Assembly: GCA_902167325.1 (NCBI GenBank)
Contig: LR632930.1
Coordinates: forward strand, 558,001-622,000
DNA from: Chitinophaga pinensis
Lineage (GTDB): Bacteria > Bacteroidota > Bacteroidia > Chitinophagales > Chitinophagaceae
DNA length: 64,000 nt
Reading direction: 5' to 3'
Under the pieces are notes generated by a model. The model did not search any database. It saw nothing but the letters and a program-made list of their open reading frames with translations, and had not been told where the DNA came from. Below are positions 1-8,800 of this stretch, one piece after another. Numbering within the stretch: the stretch's first letter is position 1; every line of letters starts with the position of its first letter. The translations under genes and the position numbers were made by a program.

Positions 1-1077
1 TTTGATGAGGCCGAAATGCTGTTGCACAAGACAGATTATAATAGCAAGCGTAAATCCAATTATACTGCCAGCCCCGGCGATGAGAAGGCCCTCTGCGAGA
101 AATATCCTCCTGATGGTGGCCGAACGGGCACCCATAGCTTTGAGAATAGTTATGTCTTTCTGCTTTTCAATCACCAGCATAGACAGGGAACCTATCATAT
201 TAAACGCTGCGATCACTAAGATAAAGCTAAGGAACACGTACGTCACCCATTTCTCCACCTGCATCACGTTATAGATAGTGGCATGCTGTTGCACGCGTGT
301 TTGTACTTTTATTCCTTCCCCCAATAAATCTTCCAGGGCACTTTGCACGCTCCCTTCGCGGGCGCCTTTTTGCAATGCTATCTCTACAGCGGTAAGTTCT
401 CCGGGCTGCATATCGAGCAAATTTCGCAGAAACTTAATATCCACCAACACGTACTTACTGTCGAATTCCTGCTGAATTGCGAATGAACCTGCCGGGAACA
501 CAGTGCCGGACACAACAGACTGATCGGGCATCACTGCACTGAAAGCCGCTTCATCGCGGCGGGGCATATAAATACTGAGAGGCACACGGCTTCGCTCCAC
601 ATTCACGCCAAGGCCCATTTCCACTCCAAGCCCCATCACTGCAAGCGGACCACTGGAATCGCGCAGGGCGTATTCTCCGGTTACCATTTTATCCTGCACT
701 TTGGCAACCTGTGTGAAATTATTATCAACACCTTTAATGACGGCGATGGTCTGCTTCTTGTTTTCTCCGTTGATCACTACGGCCTTTTCTTCTACAGTGG
801 CAGATATATGGGCAACACCCGGCACAGTAGCTATCTGCTTCAGCTGCTCAGGAGTTAGCATAAATGTTTTGCCCGTGACGGGTACAACGCGAAGATCGGG
901 GTAGAAAGAAGAGTAGAGTGATTTAACCAGCCCGGTAAATCCATTGAATACACTGAGCACAGTAATAAGCGCTGCGGTACCCACAGCAATAGCACTCATA
1001 CTCACCCACGCGATGATATTGATCGCAGTAGTGGATTTACGGGCGCGGAAATAGCGTGTAGCGAACTGCCAGATCAT
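1..1077 (-). CDS. FtsX-like ABC transporter permease, LolC/LolE type (partial, C-terminus outside window)
   Basis: The reading frame starts at ATG 1077 (MIWQFATRYFRARK) and stays open to the window edge, giving 359 residues. A first membrane segment lies at about residues 20-44, then a large extracytoplasmic MacB-like region of some 200 residues. A second membrane segment follows, and after it the FtsX-type stretch AMGARSATIRRIFLAEG, which in this family contacts the ABC ATPase. Proteins of this shape are inner-membrane subunits of lipoprotein-release (LolCDE) or related exporters. Only the last membrane helix or helices should be missing. The start lies 18 nt after the rbfA stop, so the two are probably cotranscribed. 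The exact substrate cannot be told from sequence; no ATPase gene is in the window. Confidence 0.85.
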   Translation of the reverse strand, partial: MIWQFATRYFRARKSTTAINIIAWVSMSAIAVGTAALITVLSVFNGFTGLVKSLYSSFYPDLRVVPVTGKTFMLTPEQLKQIATVPGVAHISATVEEKAVVINGENKKQTIAVIKGVDNNFTQVAKVQDKMVTGEYALRDSSGPLAVMGLGVEMGLGVNVERSRVPLSIYMPRRDEAAFSAVMPDQSVVSGTVFPAGSFAIQQEFDSKYVLVDIKFLRNLLDMQPGELTAVEIALQKGAREGSVQSALEDLLGEGIKVQTRVQQHATIYNVMQVEKWVTYVFLSFILVIAAFNMIGSLSMLVIEKQKDITILKAMGARSATIRRIFLAEGLLIAGAGSIIGFTLAIIICLVQQHFGLIK

Positions 1078-1095
1078 GCGGAAGGGAACGCGGGA

Positions 1096-1464
1096 TTAGG
1101 GTTGCTGTGGTTTATCGTCGTTAATCTTTTTGAACAACTCTTCCATTTTAAATACATGATCGAGCGTATCATCAAGGAAGAAAGTTAGTTCCGGCACGCG
1201 GCGCAATTGCTTGCCTACCCGGTTTCCCAGATCACGGCGGATTTCACTCATGCGCTCATTCATCCGCCCCAGCATTTCAACCGGATTCTTAATCTGGAAC
1301 ATGCTCAGATAAACACGGGCTTCCAGCAAATCGGGCGTCATCTTCACAGAAGAAATGGAAATCATTCCGCCTTCTGTTACGTTAAAGCCCATGCGGGTGA
1401 AAATATCGCTGAGCTCTACCTGCACCAGCTGTCCTACCTGCTTTTGTCTTTTAGTTTCTTGCAT
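1096..1464 (-). CDS. rbfA: Ribosome-binding factor A
   Basis: A 122-residue protein starting MQETKRQKQVGQLVQ. An in-frame ATG eleven codons upstream (1497) is possible but adds residues unlike the family. RbfA binds the 30S subunit and assists late 16S rRNA maturation. The family pattern is visible: an N-terminal helix with the QVGQLVQVELSDIF stretch, a central segment ending in SVKMTPDLLEARVYLSMF, and a KH-like fold ending in PELTFFLDDTLDH. The acidic/basic C-terminal tail is short. It lies directly upstream of the FtsX-like permease. Nothing is anomalous. Confidence 0.92.
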   Translation of the reverse strand: MQETKRQKQVGQLVQVELSDIFTRMGFNVTEGGMISISSVKMTPDLLEARVYLSMFQIKNPVEMLGRMNERMSEIRRDLGNRVGKQLRRVPELTFFLDDTLDHVFKMEELFKKINDDKPQQP

Positions 1465-1635
1465 ATATACACCGTTTAAGCTGAACAATCCATGCATCCA
1501 AAGCCTGATGTGATGTAAAATTAGCCTTTTTTTAGCGGTTCTCGCGCAGGCCCTCTCCCATTATGGTATCATTTTTGGGGACAAGTGCCTGCCAAAGGGC
1601 ACTGTAATTGTTCACAAAAACCATTATTGACGCCT

Positions 1636-3177
1636 ATGATTTCAGTCGTTATACCCGTGCTCAATGAGGGCGCAACTATCCGGCAGGTTATCCGAACCAT
1701 CCGAAAAACTTCCCGAACCATAGAAATTATTGTAGTTGATGACAACTCCACCGATAATACGGTAGATGAAGCCCTCAAGGAACGGGTGCGTGTTATTACC
1801 AGCAGCCAGCGCGGAAAAGGAATTTCCATGCGCGAAGGAATGATGGCCGCCAAGCATGATATCATCATGTATGTGGACGGTGATATCCTCACTTATCCTG
1901 ATAGTCTTGTGGAGCTGTTGACAGACGGTATCGTAAATGATGAAGCCGATTTCACCAAGTCTTACTTTGATCGCCAGGCAGGCCGTGTAACACAGCTGGT
2001 AGCCAAACCGCTGCTCAGTATCCTTTTTCCGGAACTGGCGCATTTCAACCAACCGCTGAGTGGCATGATAGCCGCCCGCAGGCATATGCTGCAACAGGTG
2101 CATTTTGAAAATGATTACGGGGTAGACATCGGGCTGCTGATCGATATGCACCTGATGGGTGCCCGTATCTGTGAAGTTAACATCGGCCGGCTCGAGAACG
2201 CAATGCAAACATGGGAGCAGCTCAGTAAAATGAGCCGTGAAGTGAGCCGTACCATTCTTCGCAAAGCAGAAAGCATTCCGCAGCAGAACCTCGAAACACT
2301 GGGCAATATCAACATCATCCGCGAGCAGATGGAATATTCCATTCTCGAATCGATCGACAAGCTGCAGAAGATGGTAATCTTCAATCTCGACGAGACCATT
2401 TTCCGCGAGAACTACCTGTTTACCGCTGCCGCTGCGTTTGATCAGGAAGATTCACTTATGCAGGTGCTGCAACATTATACCGACCCATTATCCATACTCA
2501 CCCGGAGCGCTGCCTTATTCCAGGGACGCAACCTCGCAGAGCTGCTGGAAGTAGCTGATGCTATTCCCGTAACACCGGATATTCGCCATGTGATCCGCGA
2601 ACTCAAGCGGCGCGGATATATATGTGGGTTCATTACGGATGGGTTCGAATGTGTTGCCAACCACATGAAAAACAAGCTGGGGGCAGATTTTGCTTTTGCT
2701 AACCGGATGCACCTCGTACACAGCGTAGCTACCGGTGAAATCACGGTACCTGATTATTTCCTAAACGGGAAAAACGGTAACACACAATATTGCAAGAGTA
2801 ATATCCTCCGTTACATTTCGGATAAATACCACATCCAGTCACAGAATATTATCTATGTAGGCAACGGTGAAACCGATGCTGAACTGTTGCAGGATGCGGG
2901 CATTGGTGTGGCGTATCATCCACAATATGTAGAAGCCGCAACGGTGGCCGATAAAGTAATAGAAGATAACTGCATGGCGCCGTTGCTGGATATTGCGCAG
3001 GCAAGTCCGGAGCGTGTAACTAAACGCTGGCCAACGAAAAGCCAAGCATTGAATATTGGATTGGGAAGTTTAGCAGCACTTGCCACAGCCGGACTGCTAT
3101 ACCTCGCAGCACGGCAGGTTCAGAAAGCATTTCGTGGTTCACCTGACTGTGATGAAAAAGCACTAAAGCCCGCATAA
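1636..3177 (+). CDS. Family 2 glycosyltransferase fused to a degenerate HAD phosphatase-like domain
   Basis: A 513-residue protein from ATG 1636 (MISVVIPVLNEG); a GTG at 1585 would add 17 residues without family resemblance. The N-terminal ~220 residues are a GT-A glycosyltransferase: nucleotide-binding VDDNSTDNT, GKGISMREGM, and a DGD metal motif in YVDGDI. Residues about 245-440 resemble a phosphoserine-phosphatase-type HAD domain, with motif II in FITDG and motif IV in GNGETD. The motif I nucleophile is missing: the expected DxDxT reads N250-L-D252-E-T, and the first acid of motif IV is N410. This half is therefore probably not a normal phosphatase. A single membrane segment (about residues 470-490) and a short charged tail close the protein. 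Glucosyl- or mannosyl-phosphoglycerate-type synthase/phosphatase pairs are a loose analogy; the substrate is unknown. It stands alone, followed by a strong terminator. Confidence 0.8.
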   Translation: MISVVIPVLNEGATIRQVIRTIRKTSRTIEIIVVDDNSTDNTVDEALKERVRVITSSQRGKGISMREGMMAAKHDIIMYVDGDILTYPDSLVELLTDGIVNDEADFTKSYFDRQAGRVTQLVAKPLLSILFPELAHFNQPLSGMIAARRHMLQQVHFENDYGVDIGLLIDMHLMGARICEVNIGRLENAMQTWEQLSKMSREVSRTILRKAESIPQQNLETLGNINIIREQMEYSILESIDKLQKMVIFNLDETIFRENYLFTAAAAFDQEDSLMQVLQHYTDPLSILTRSAALFQGRNLAELLEVADAIPVTPDIRHVIRELKRRGYICGFITDGFECVANHMKNKLGADFAFANRMHLVHSVATGEITVPDYFLNGKNGNTQYCKSNILRYISDKYHIQSQNIIYVGNGETDAELLQDAGIGVAYHPQYVEAATVADKVIEDNCMAPLLDIAQASPERVTKRWPTKSQALNIGLGSLAALATAGLLYLAARQVQKAFRGSPDCDEKALKPA

Positions 3178-3201
3178 CAATTATTTGAATCGATATTTTT
3201 T

Positions 3202-3236
3202 AAACGCTTCTCCAACAAAACGGGGAAGCGTTTTTT
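3202..3236 (+). terminator. Rho-independent terminator of the GT2-HAD gene
   Basis: A 12-bp stem (arms 3202-3213 and 3222-3233, one G-U pair) with an 8-nt loop, continuing into TTTTTT. It lies 25 nt after the stop codon. Confidence 0.85.
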
Positions 3237-3675
3237 AGTTTCTCCGAAATTCGGAGAAATCCTCTTCCCGCACTGAGATATTCTCACCCTTTTTTTCACT
3301 GTCGGGTTACATTACTCGTTAGTTTCGCTGTGTTGATTTTGATGAATGCTTACACCTTCATCTCAACATGGGATTAACTGAGGAGACCGTGTTCTCACGG
3401 TCTCGGATTTCTTGCAACGAAAGAAATAAGATTACTGTTTACGCATCGATTAACGGAAACCTGCAATATGCCGGGGTTACAATAGAAGCATGAAAAAGGG
3501 CTGTTCTTCCGGACAGCCCTGTCTTTCTATCTTATTCAAATTTGGTGAACGAATGAAAGCCCATACCATAACACAGCTTCAATAAGCTGACCTGTGATTA
3601 CGACGTGTTTGAAAACATTGGAACTAATTGAACGAAAGCAATTGAACAACCATCATGTTAACAAACACTTTAAAA
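3237..3675. other. Gene-free, hairpin-rich gap upstream of the RhuM-Fic gene
   Basis: About 440 bases with no credible coding frame. It contains three compact inverted repeats: TCTCCGAA/TTCGGAGA around one base (3241-3257), 9-bp arms GAGACCGTG/CACGGTCTC with a 4-nt loop (3383-3404), and AGGGCTGT/ACAGCCCT (3497-3520). The last could be a weak terminator, although its T-tract is poor. The region sits on the left flank of an accessory gene. Confidence 0.6.
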
Positions 3676-4671
3676 ATGAAACAAAACGAATCAATTATTT
3701 TTTATCAAACCGAAGACAATAATATTTGTCTTGAAGTAACTGTTGAAAATGAAACTGTCTGGCTTACCCAGCTACAAATGGCTCAGTTGTTTGACACGAC
3801 CAAACAGAATGTCAGCCTTCACATCAAGCATGTCTTTTTAGAGAAGGAGTTAGAGAAGTCGGCAACTGTTAAGGATTACTTGACAGTTCAATTAGAGGAT
3901 AAAAGGTCCGTAAAGCGTAAAATCATACGCTATTCACTGGATGTAATCATTTCAGTGGGGTACCGGGTAAAATCCATGCGGGGCACCCAATTCAGGATAT
4001 GGGCAAACAAAGTGCTCAAATCATATATGTTAAGTGGATACGTTCTGAATGAACAGCAGCTCCGCAGGCAGCCCGGGAATCTGACGACATTGACGAACAC
4101 CATCCATTTGATGGGGAAATTGCTGGAGTCAAACCAATTATCCAATGATGAAACCGGCGATTTAATCCGCGTAATTAAATCGTATGCGTATGCTTTGGAT
4201 ATTCTGGACCGGTATGATCACCGGACGCTGACGCTTGAGAACGTACGATCCGGGCCATCTTTTATCCCGACTTATGCAGATGCGGTGCAGGCAATAGCAG
4301 CATTAAGAAATAGTGTTGGCGGCACTACACTCTTTGGCAAAGAGAAAGATGCATCTTTCCGTAGTTCCATCGCTGCTATCCATCAAACTTTCGACGGACG
4401 GGACCTATATGCGAGTGTAGAAGAAAAAGCTGCGCATTTACTGTATTTCATTGTAAAGAATCATTCTTTCACGGATGGTAACAAGCGCATTGCTGCTTTT
4501 ATGTTTGTATGGTATATGGATAAGAACGATATCCTGTACAATAAGGATGGTTCCCGCCGAATAGCTGATAATGCTTTAGTGGCCCTTACATTGATGATTG
4601 CAGAAAGTAATCCGGAAGATAAAGATGTAATGGTAAGTGTAGTGGCTAACCTGATCAATGCAAACAATTAA
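3676..4671 (+). CDS. RhuM-type N-terminal domain fused to Fic/Doc domain protein
   Basis: 331 residues from ATG 3676 (MKQNESIIFYQ); an ATG at 3655 would add seven residues. The first ~130 residues carry the RhuM pattern: FYQTEDNN, ETVWLTQLQMAQLFDTTKQN, a helix-turn-helix-like stretch, then YSLDVIISVGYRVKS and RGTQFRIWA. The C-terminal ~130 residues are Fic/Doc-like with H263-SFTDGNKR-271 as the active-site motif, between Fic (HxFx[DE]GNGR) and Doc (HxFxxANKR) types. Fic proteins transfer AMP or phosphate to target proteins; Doc is a toxin that phosphorylates EF-Tu. No partner antitoxin gene is adjacent. The 5' part is more AT-rich than its neighbours and the gene interrupts core genes, which suggests horizontal acquisition. 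Function as toxin or phage-defence effector is inferred. Confidence 0.85.
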   Translation: MKQNESIIFYQTEDNNICLEVTVENETVWLTQLQMAQLFDTTKQNVSLHIKHVFLEKELEKSATVKDYLTVQLEDKRSVKRKIIRYSLDVIISVGYRVKSMRGTQFRIWANKVLKSYMLSGYVLNEQQLRRQPGNLTTLTNTIHLMGKLLESNQLSNDETGDLIRVIKSYAYALDILDRYDHRTLTLENVRSGPSFIPTYADAVQAIAALRNSVGGTTLFGKEKDASFRSSIAAIHQTFDGRDLYASVEEKAAHLLYFIVKNHSFTDGNKRIAAFMFVWYMDKNDILYNKDGSRRIADNALVALTLMIAESNPEDKDVMVSVVANLINANN

Positions 4672-4710
4672 AAGTGCTGCTTTGCTGATGCAGGGTGGCA
4701 GTCAAATAAA

Positions 4711-4736
4711 AAAGGCTGTCCGGTTGGACAGCCTTT
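4711..4736. terminator. Bidirectional terminator between the Fic and DksA-like genes
   Basis: Perfect 11-bp stem AAAGGCTGTCC with a 4-nt loop, flanked by A-rich and T-rich runs on both sides. It separates two convergent genes. Confidence 0.85.
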
Positions 4737-4756
4737 TCATTATTTTTTGCTTTCGG

Positions 4757-5830
4757 TTATTTGCTTTTGGCGAGTTTCGCTTCGATGCTGAGGGTAGCAT
4801 GCGGAACTGCTTTGAGACGTGCTTTTTCGATGAGCTTACCGGTTTCGCGGCAGATGCCGTAGCTTTTGTTTTCGATACGTACGAGTGCTTTCTCGAGGTG
4901 ATCGATAAACTGAATCTGGCGGCTGGCCATCTGGTTGAGCTGCTCACGTTCCTGGGAACCGGAGCCGTCTTCCATACTCATGTATTTGTTTTCGGTATCA
5001 TCGGTACCGGCTTCGTCTTTACGCGTGATAAGACCCTGGAGGAAAACCAGTTCTTTCTTGGCTGCTTCCAGTTTCTTCAGGATAATTTCCTTAAATTCCA
5101 GCAGCTCAGGATCACTATAGCGATAAGTAGGGCCTGTGGGTGCATCGGGCTGATCGAGTACGGATTTCGTGAATTCCGGAACATAAGCCACGGCTTTAGC
5201 GGATGAACGGGAGCTTCCGGCTGAGCGGGAAGTCGTTTTTCCAGAAGGTCTCTCAGCAACCCGTTTCGCAGGCTCTTCTGCTTTGGCCTTCTTTACCGGC
5301 TCCTTTTCTGATTTTTCCTGTTTGCTCTTTGCCATTATATCTACTTTTTCTACGGGTTTAGCAATAATCGGCCCATTTTCGGCTACTACAGTTTTAGCTG
5401 CAGGTGCCTTTTTGGATTTGGGTGCAGGTACCGGCACCGCTTTTACGGTAACGGCCTTTACCAGTTTCTTAACGGGGGCTTTCGCCACTACGGCCTTTTT
5501 CGCTGAGGGAGCAGCTTTAACAGCCGCTTTCTTCACGACAGGAGCCGCTTTTTTGGCAACAACCGCCGGTTTCTTTGCCGGCGCAACTTTCTTGGAAGGG
5601 GATGCTTTCACTGCCACTTTCTTAGCCGCAGCTTTCTTTGGAGCAGGTTTCACAACTTTAGCCGCGGGTTTCTTCGCCGCTGCCTTTTTAGGCGCAGCAG
5701 CCGGCTTCTTTTTCACAGGCGCAGCTTTGGCCGCTGCCTTCTTAGGCGCCGCCACTTTCTTTGCTACCGCTTTTTTCGCAGGAGCCGCCTTCTTGATAGT
5801 CTTACCAGCAACCTTCTTCTTTGTTGCCAT
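4757..5830 (-). CDS. DksA/TraR-family protein with a long lysine/alanine-rich histone H1-like N-terminal tail
   Basis: 357 residues. Residues 1 to about 165 are almost pure Lys/Ala/Pro/Val in KKAAPAKK-type repeats, like bacterial histone H1-like proteins and AlgP. Residue M166 (MAKSKQEKSEKEP) looks like the start of an ordinary Bacteroidota DksA-like protein: a linker, a coiled-coil hairpin at about 240-320, and the C-terminal signature YGICRETGKLI...RLKAVPHATLS. DksA binds the RNA polymerase secondary channel and works with ppGpp. Only one (Cys327) of the four usual zinc cysteines remains, so the finger probably folds without zinc. The gene starts 4 nt after the ileS stop, so it is cotranscribed with ileS. 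The tail probably binds DNA or RNA; this is inferred. A separate product from M166 is possible. Confidence 0.85.
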   Translation of the reverse strand: MATKKKVAGKTIKKAAPAKKAVAKKVAAPKKAAAKAAPVKKKPAAAPKKAAAKKPAAKVVKPAPKKAAAKKVAVKASPSKKVAPAKKPAVVAKKAAPVVKKAAVKAAPSAKKAVVAKAPVKKLVKAVTVKAVPVPAPKSKKAPAAKTVVAENGPIIAKPVEKVDIMAKSKQEKSEKEPVKKAKAEEPAKRVAERPSGKTTSRSAGSSRSSAKAVAYVPEFTKSVLDQPDAPTGPTYRYSDPELLEFKEIILKKLEAAKKELVFLQGLITRKDEAGTDDTENKYMSMEDGSGSQEREQLNQMASRQIQFIDHLEKALVRIENKSYGICRETGKLIEKARLKAVPHATLSIEAKLAKSK

Positions 5831-5834
5831 GGGA

Positions 5835-8800
5835 TTAGCGTTTTTTGTTAACTAATACGTTGAATTTAAATTCGTTAACTTCTACTTCTGTTCCTTCCTG
5901 TAATTGCGGCACTATTTCCAAACTATCTGCCAAAATTTCCGTGCAAATATAGTCATTAAAGTTCATTAACGCCGATTTCAGGGCCGGAACGTCCGGCACT
6001 TTAACATTGATCCTGTCGGTTAACTCAAATCCACTGTCCTTCCGGATCTTCTGAATGCGGTTCACCAGCTCTCGCGCATTGCCCTCGTCTAATAATTCAG
6101 GTGAAATGGTGATATCCAGGGCCACGGTTAACATTCCTTTATTGGCTACTGTCCACCCCGGTATATCTTCAGAAATGATGTCTACATCACTCAGCACAAT
6201 CGGAATACGCTCATTTTCAACATTTAAGCCAAATTCGCCGTCTTTCTCCAATACCGCTATATCGTGCTGTTCCATTCCGCCTATCGCGGCTGCTACAGCC
6301 TTCATTTTTGCACCCATTCGGGTACCGAGAGATTTGAAGTTTGGCTTAATCTTTTTCTTGATGAACCCTTCCGTTTCCGTAAGATACTCAATAGTTTTTA
6401 CATTCACTTCACTTTTTATCAGGTGCTCAACAAGCGTAATTTGCGCCTTCATATGCTCGTCCGTAACCGGAATGAGGATCTTTTGCAACGGCTGTCTCAC
6501 CTTATTGTTGGTCTTTTTCCGCAGGCTCAGTACCAGCGAGGAAATATCCTGTGCCAGCTGCATCCTTTCCTCCAGCTCCTTATCCACCGCAACTTCGTTC
6601 ACTGCCGGGAAATTGGACAGGTGTACGGAACTCTCAGAACGTAAACCACTGACACTGTTCAGATTACGGTACATCCAGTCGGAGAAGAACGGTGATACCG
6701 GCGCCATCAGCTGGGAAACCTTCTCAAGGCACTCATACAACGTCTGGAATGCGCTGATCTTATCGTGCTCATACTCCCCTTTCCAGAACCGGCGCCGGCA
6801 AAGCCGTACATACCAGTTGCTAAGGTGCTCATCCACAAACTCCTGCACTGCACGGCCGGCCTGGGTAGGCTCAAACTCGTCCATATTACCCGTCACTTGT
6901 TTCACCAGGGTATTCAGCACGGAAATGATCCAACGGTCAATTTCAGGGCGCTCTTCCAGCGGTATGTACTTCTCCTCGAAACGGAATCCGTCCAGGTTCG
7001 CGTACATCGCGAAGAAATTGTAGGTATTATATAAGGTGCCGAACAGCTTCCGCTGTACTTCCTTAATGCCTTCCACGTTGAACTTCATATTGTCCCACGG
7101 AGAGGCATTCGTGATCATATACCAGCGGGTAGCATCTGCGCCATATTGGTCGATGGTCTGGAACGGGTCCACCACATTGCCCAGGCGCTTGCTCATCTTG
7201 TTGCCGTCTTTATCCAGCACCAATCCGTTGGATACTACTGTTTTATATGCTACGTTATCGAAAAGCATTACACCCAGTGCGTGCAGGGTATAAAACCATC
7301 CACGGGTCTGATCCACGCCTTCGGCAATGAAATCAGCCGGGAAAGCCTGTCCTTTATCGATATTCTCTTTATTCTCAAAGGGATAATGCCATTGTGCATA
7401 TGGCATGGCGCCGGAATCAAACCATACGTCTACCAGATCCGGCTCACGGCGCATGGGTTTGCCGGAGGGGCTCACGAGGATGATCTCATCCACATACGGT
7501 TTATGCAGGTCGAGGATACCGTCGTGCAGATATGCCTTGTTCACATCTCCGCCCAATACTTCATTCGCTTTCCGGATACCGTCGTTCAGTTCGGCAATGG
7601 AGCCGATGCAGATCTCTTCGGTCCCGTCTTCCGTCCGCCAGATAGGCAGGGGTGTGCCCCAGTAACGGCTGCGGCTCAGGTTCCAGTCCACCATATTCTC
7701 CAGCCACTGACCAAAACGGCCGGTACCTGTAGCGGCGGGCTTCCACTGGATGGTTTTATTCAGTTCCACCATCCGGTCTTTCACCGCGGTGGTACGGATG
7801 AACCAGGCATCAAGGGGGTAATAAAGCACGGGTTTGTCTGTCCGCCAGCAGTGGGGGTAGGTGTGCTCATATTTTTCCACGCGGAAAGCGCGGTTCTCTT
7901 TCTTCAGTTTTACCGCGATGTCTACATCAACGTCTTTATACTCAGTTTCGTTCTTGTAGTTCTTCACATAGCGGCCGGAGAATTCGCCGACGTTATCGGT
8001 GAATTTACCCTGGCGGTCTACCAGTGTGAGGATGCCAATGCCGTATTTCTTACCAACGCGGTTATCGTCTGCACCAAATGCAGGTGCGGTATGTACGATA
8101 CCGGTACCATCTTCGGTAGTTACGAAATCGCCCAGCAGTACGCGGAAGGGATCTCCTTCTTCGGGTTGTGCAAATGGCAGCAGTTGTTCGTAACGGATAT
8201 TTTCGAGCTGGCGGCCTTTGAAGCCTGCCACTACTTTCCAGGGAATAATTTTGTCTTCAGGAGTCCAGGCGGAGAAGTCTCCATTTTCGCCTTCTGCCTT
8301 GAAGTATTTACCGGCAAGGTCTTTCGCTACCACTACATTCACGGGGAGGTGTGTGTAGGGGTTGAATGTTTTAACCAGCTGGTAATCTATGTTTTCGCCA
8401 ACGGTAAGGCCGAGGTTGGAAGGGAGGGTCCAGGGAGTGGTGGTCCATGCGAGGAAAAACACTTCTTCTCCTGCGCCGGCGGCATCGAAGAGGAATTGTG
8501 ACTTATCGGAAGCAATGGCTTTGAACATGGCCACTACGGTAGTGTCTTTCACATCTTTATAGGTGCCTGGCTGGTTAAGCTCATGAGAGCTGAGACCGGT
8601 GCCTGCGGCAGGGGAATAAGGCTGGATGGAAACGCTTTTATACAGCAGTCCTTTTTTATAGAGCTGCTGCATGCACCACCAGAGGCTTTCGATATAGTCA
8701 TTCTCGAAAGTGATGTATGGATGCTGGAGGTCGACCCAATATCCCATTTTACGGGTGAGTTCTTCCCAAACGTCTTTATATTTTAATACTTCTTTTCTGC

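Noticed and set aside
5283-5855. 190-residue Ala/Phe-rich plus-strand frame
   Set aside because: Complement of the Lys/Ala repeats of the H1-like tail; low complexity, not a gene.
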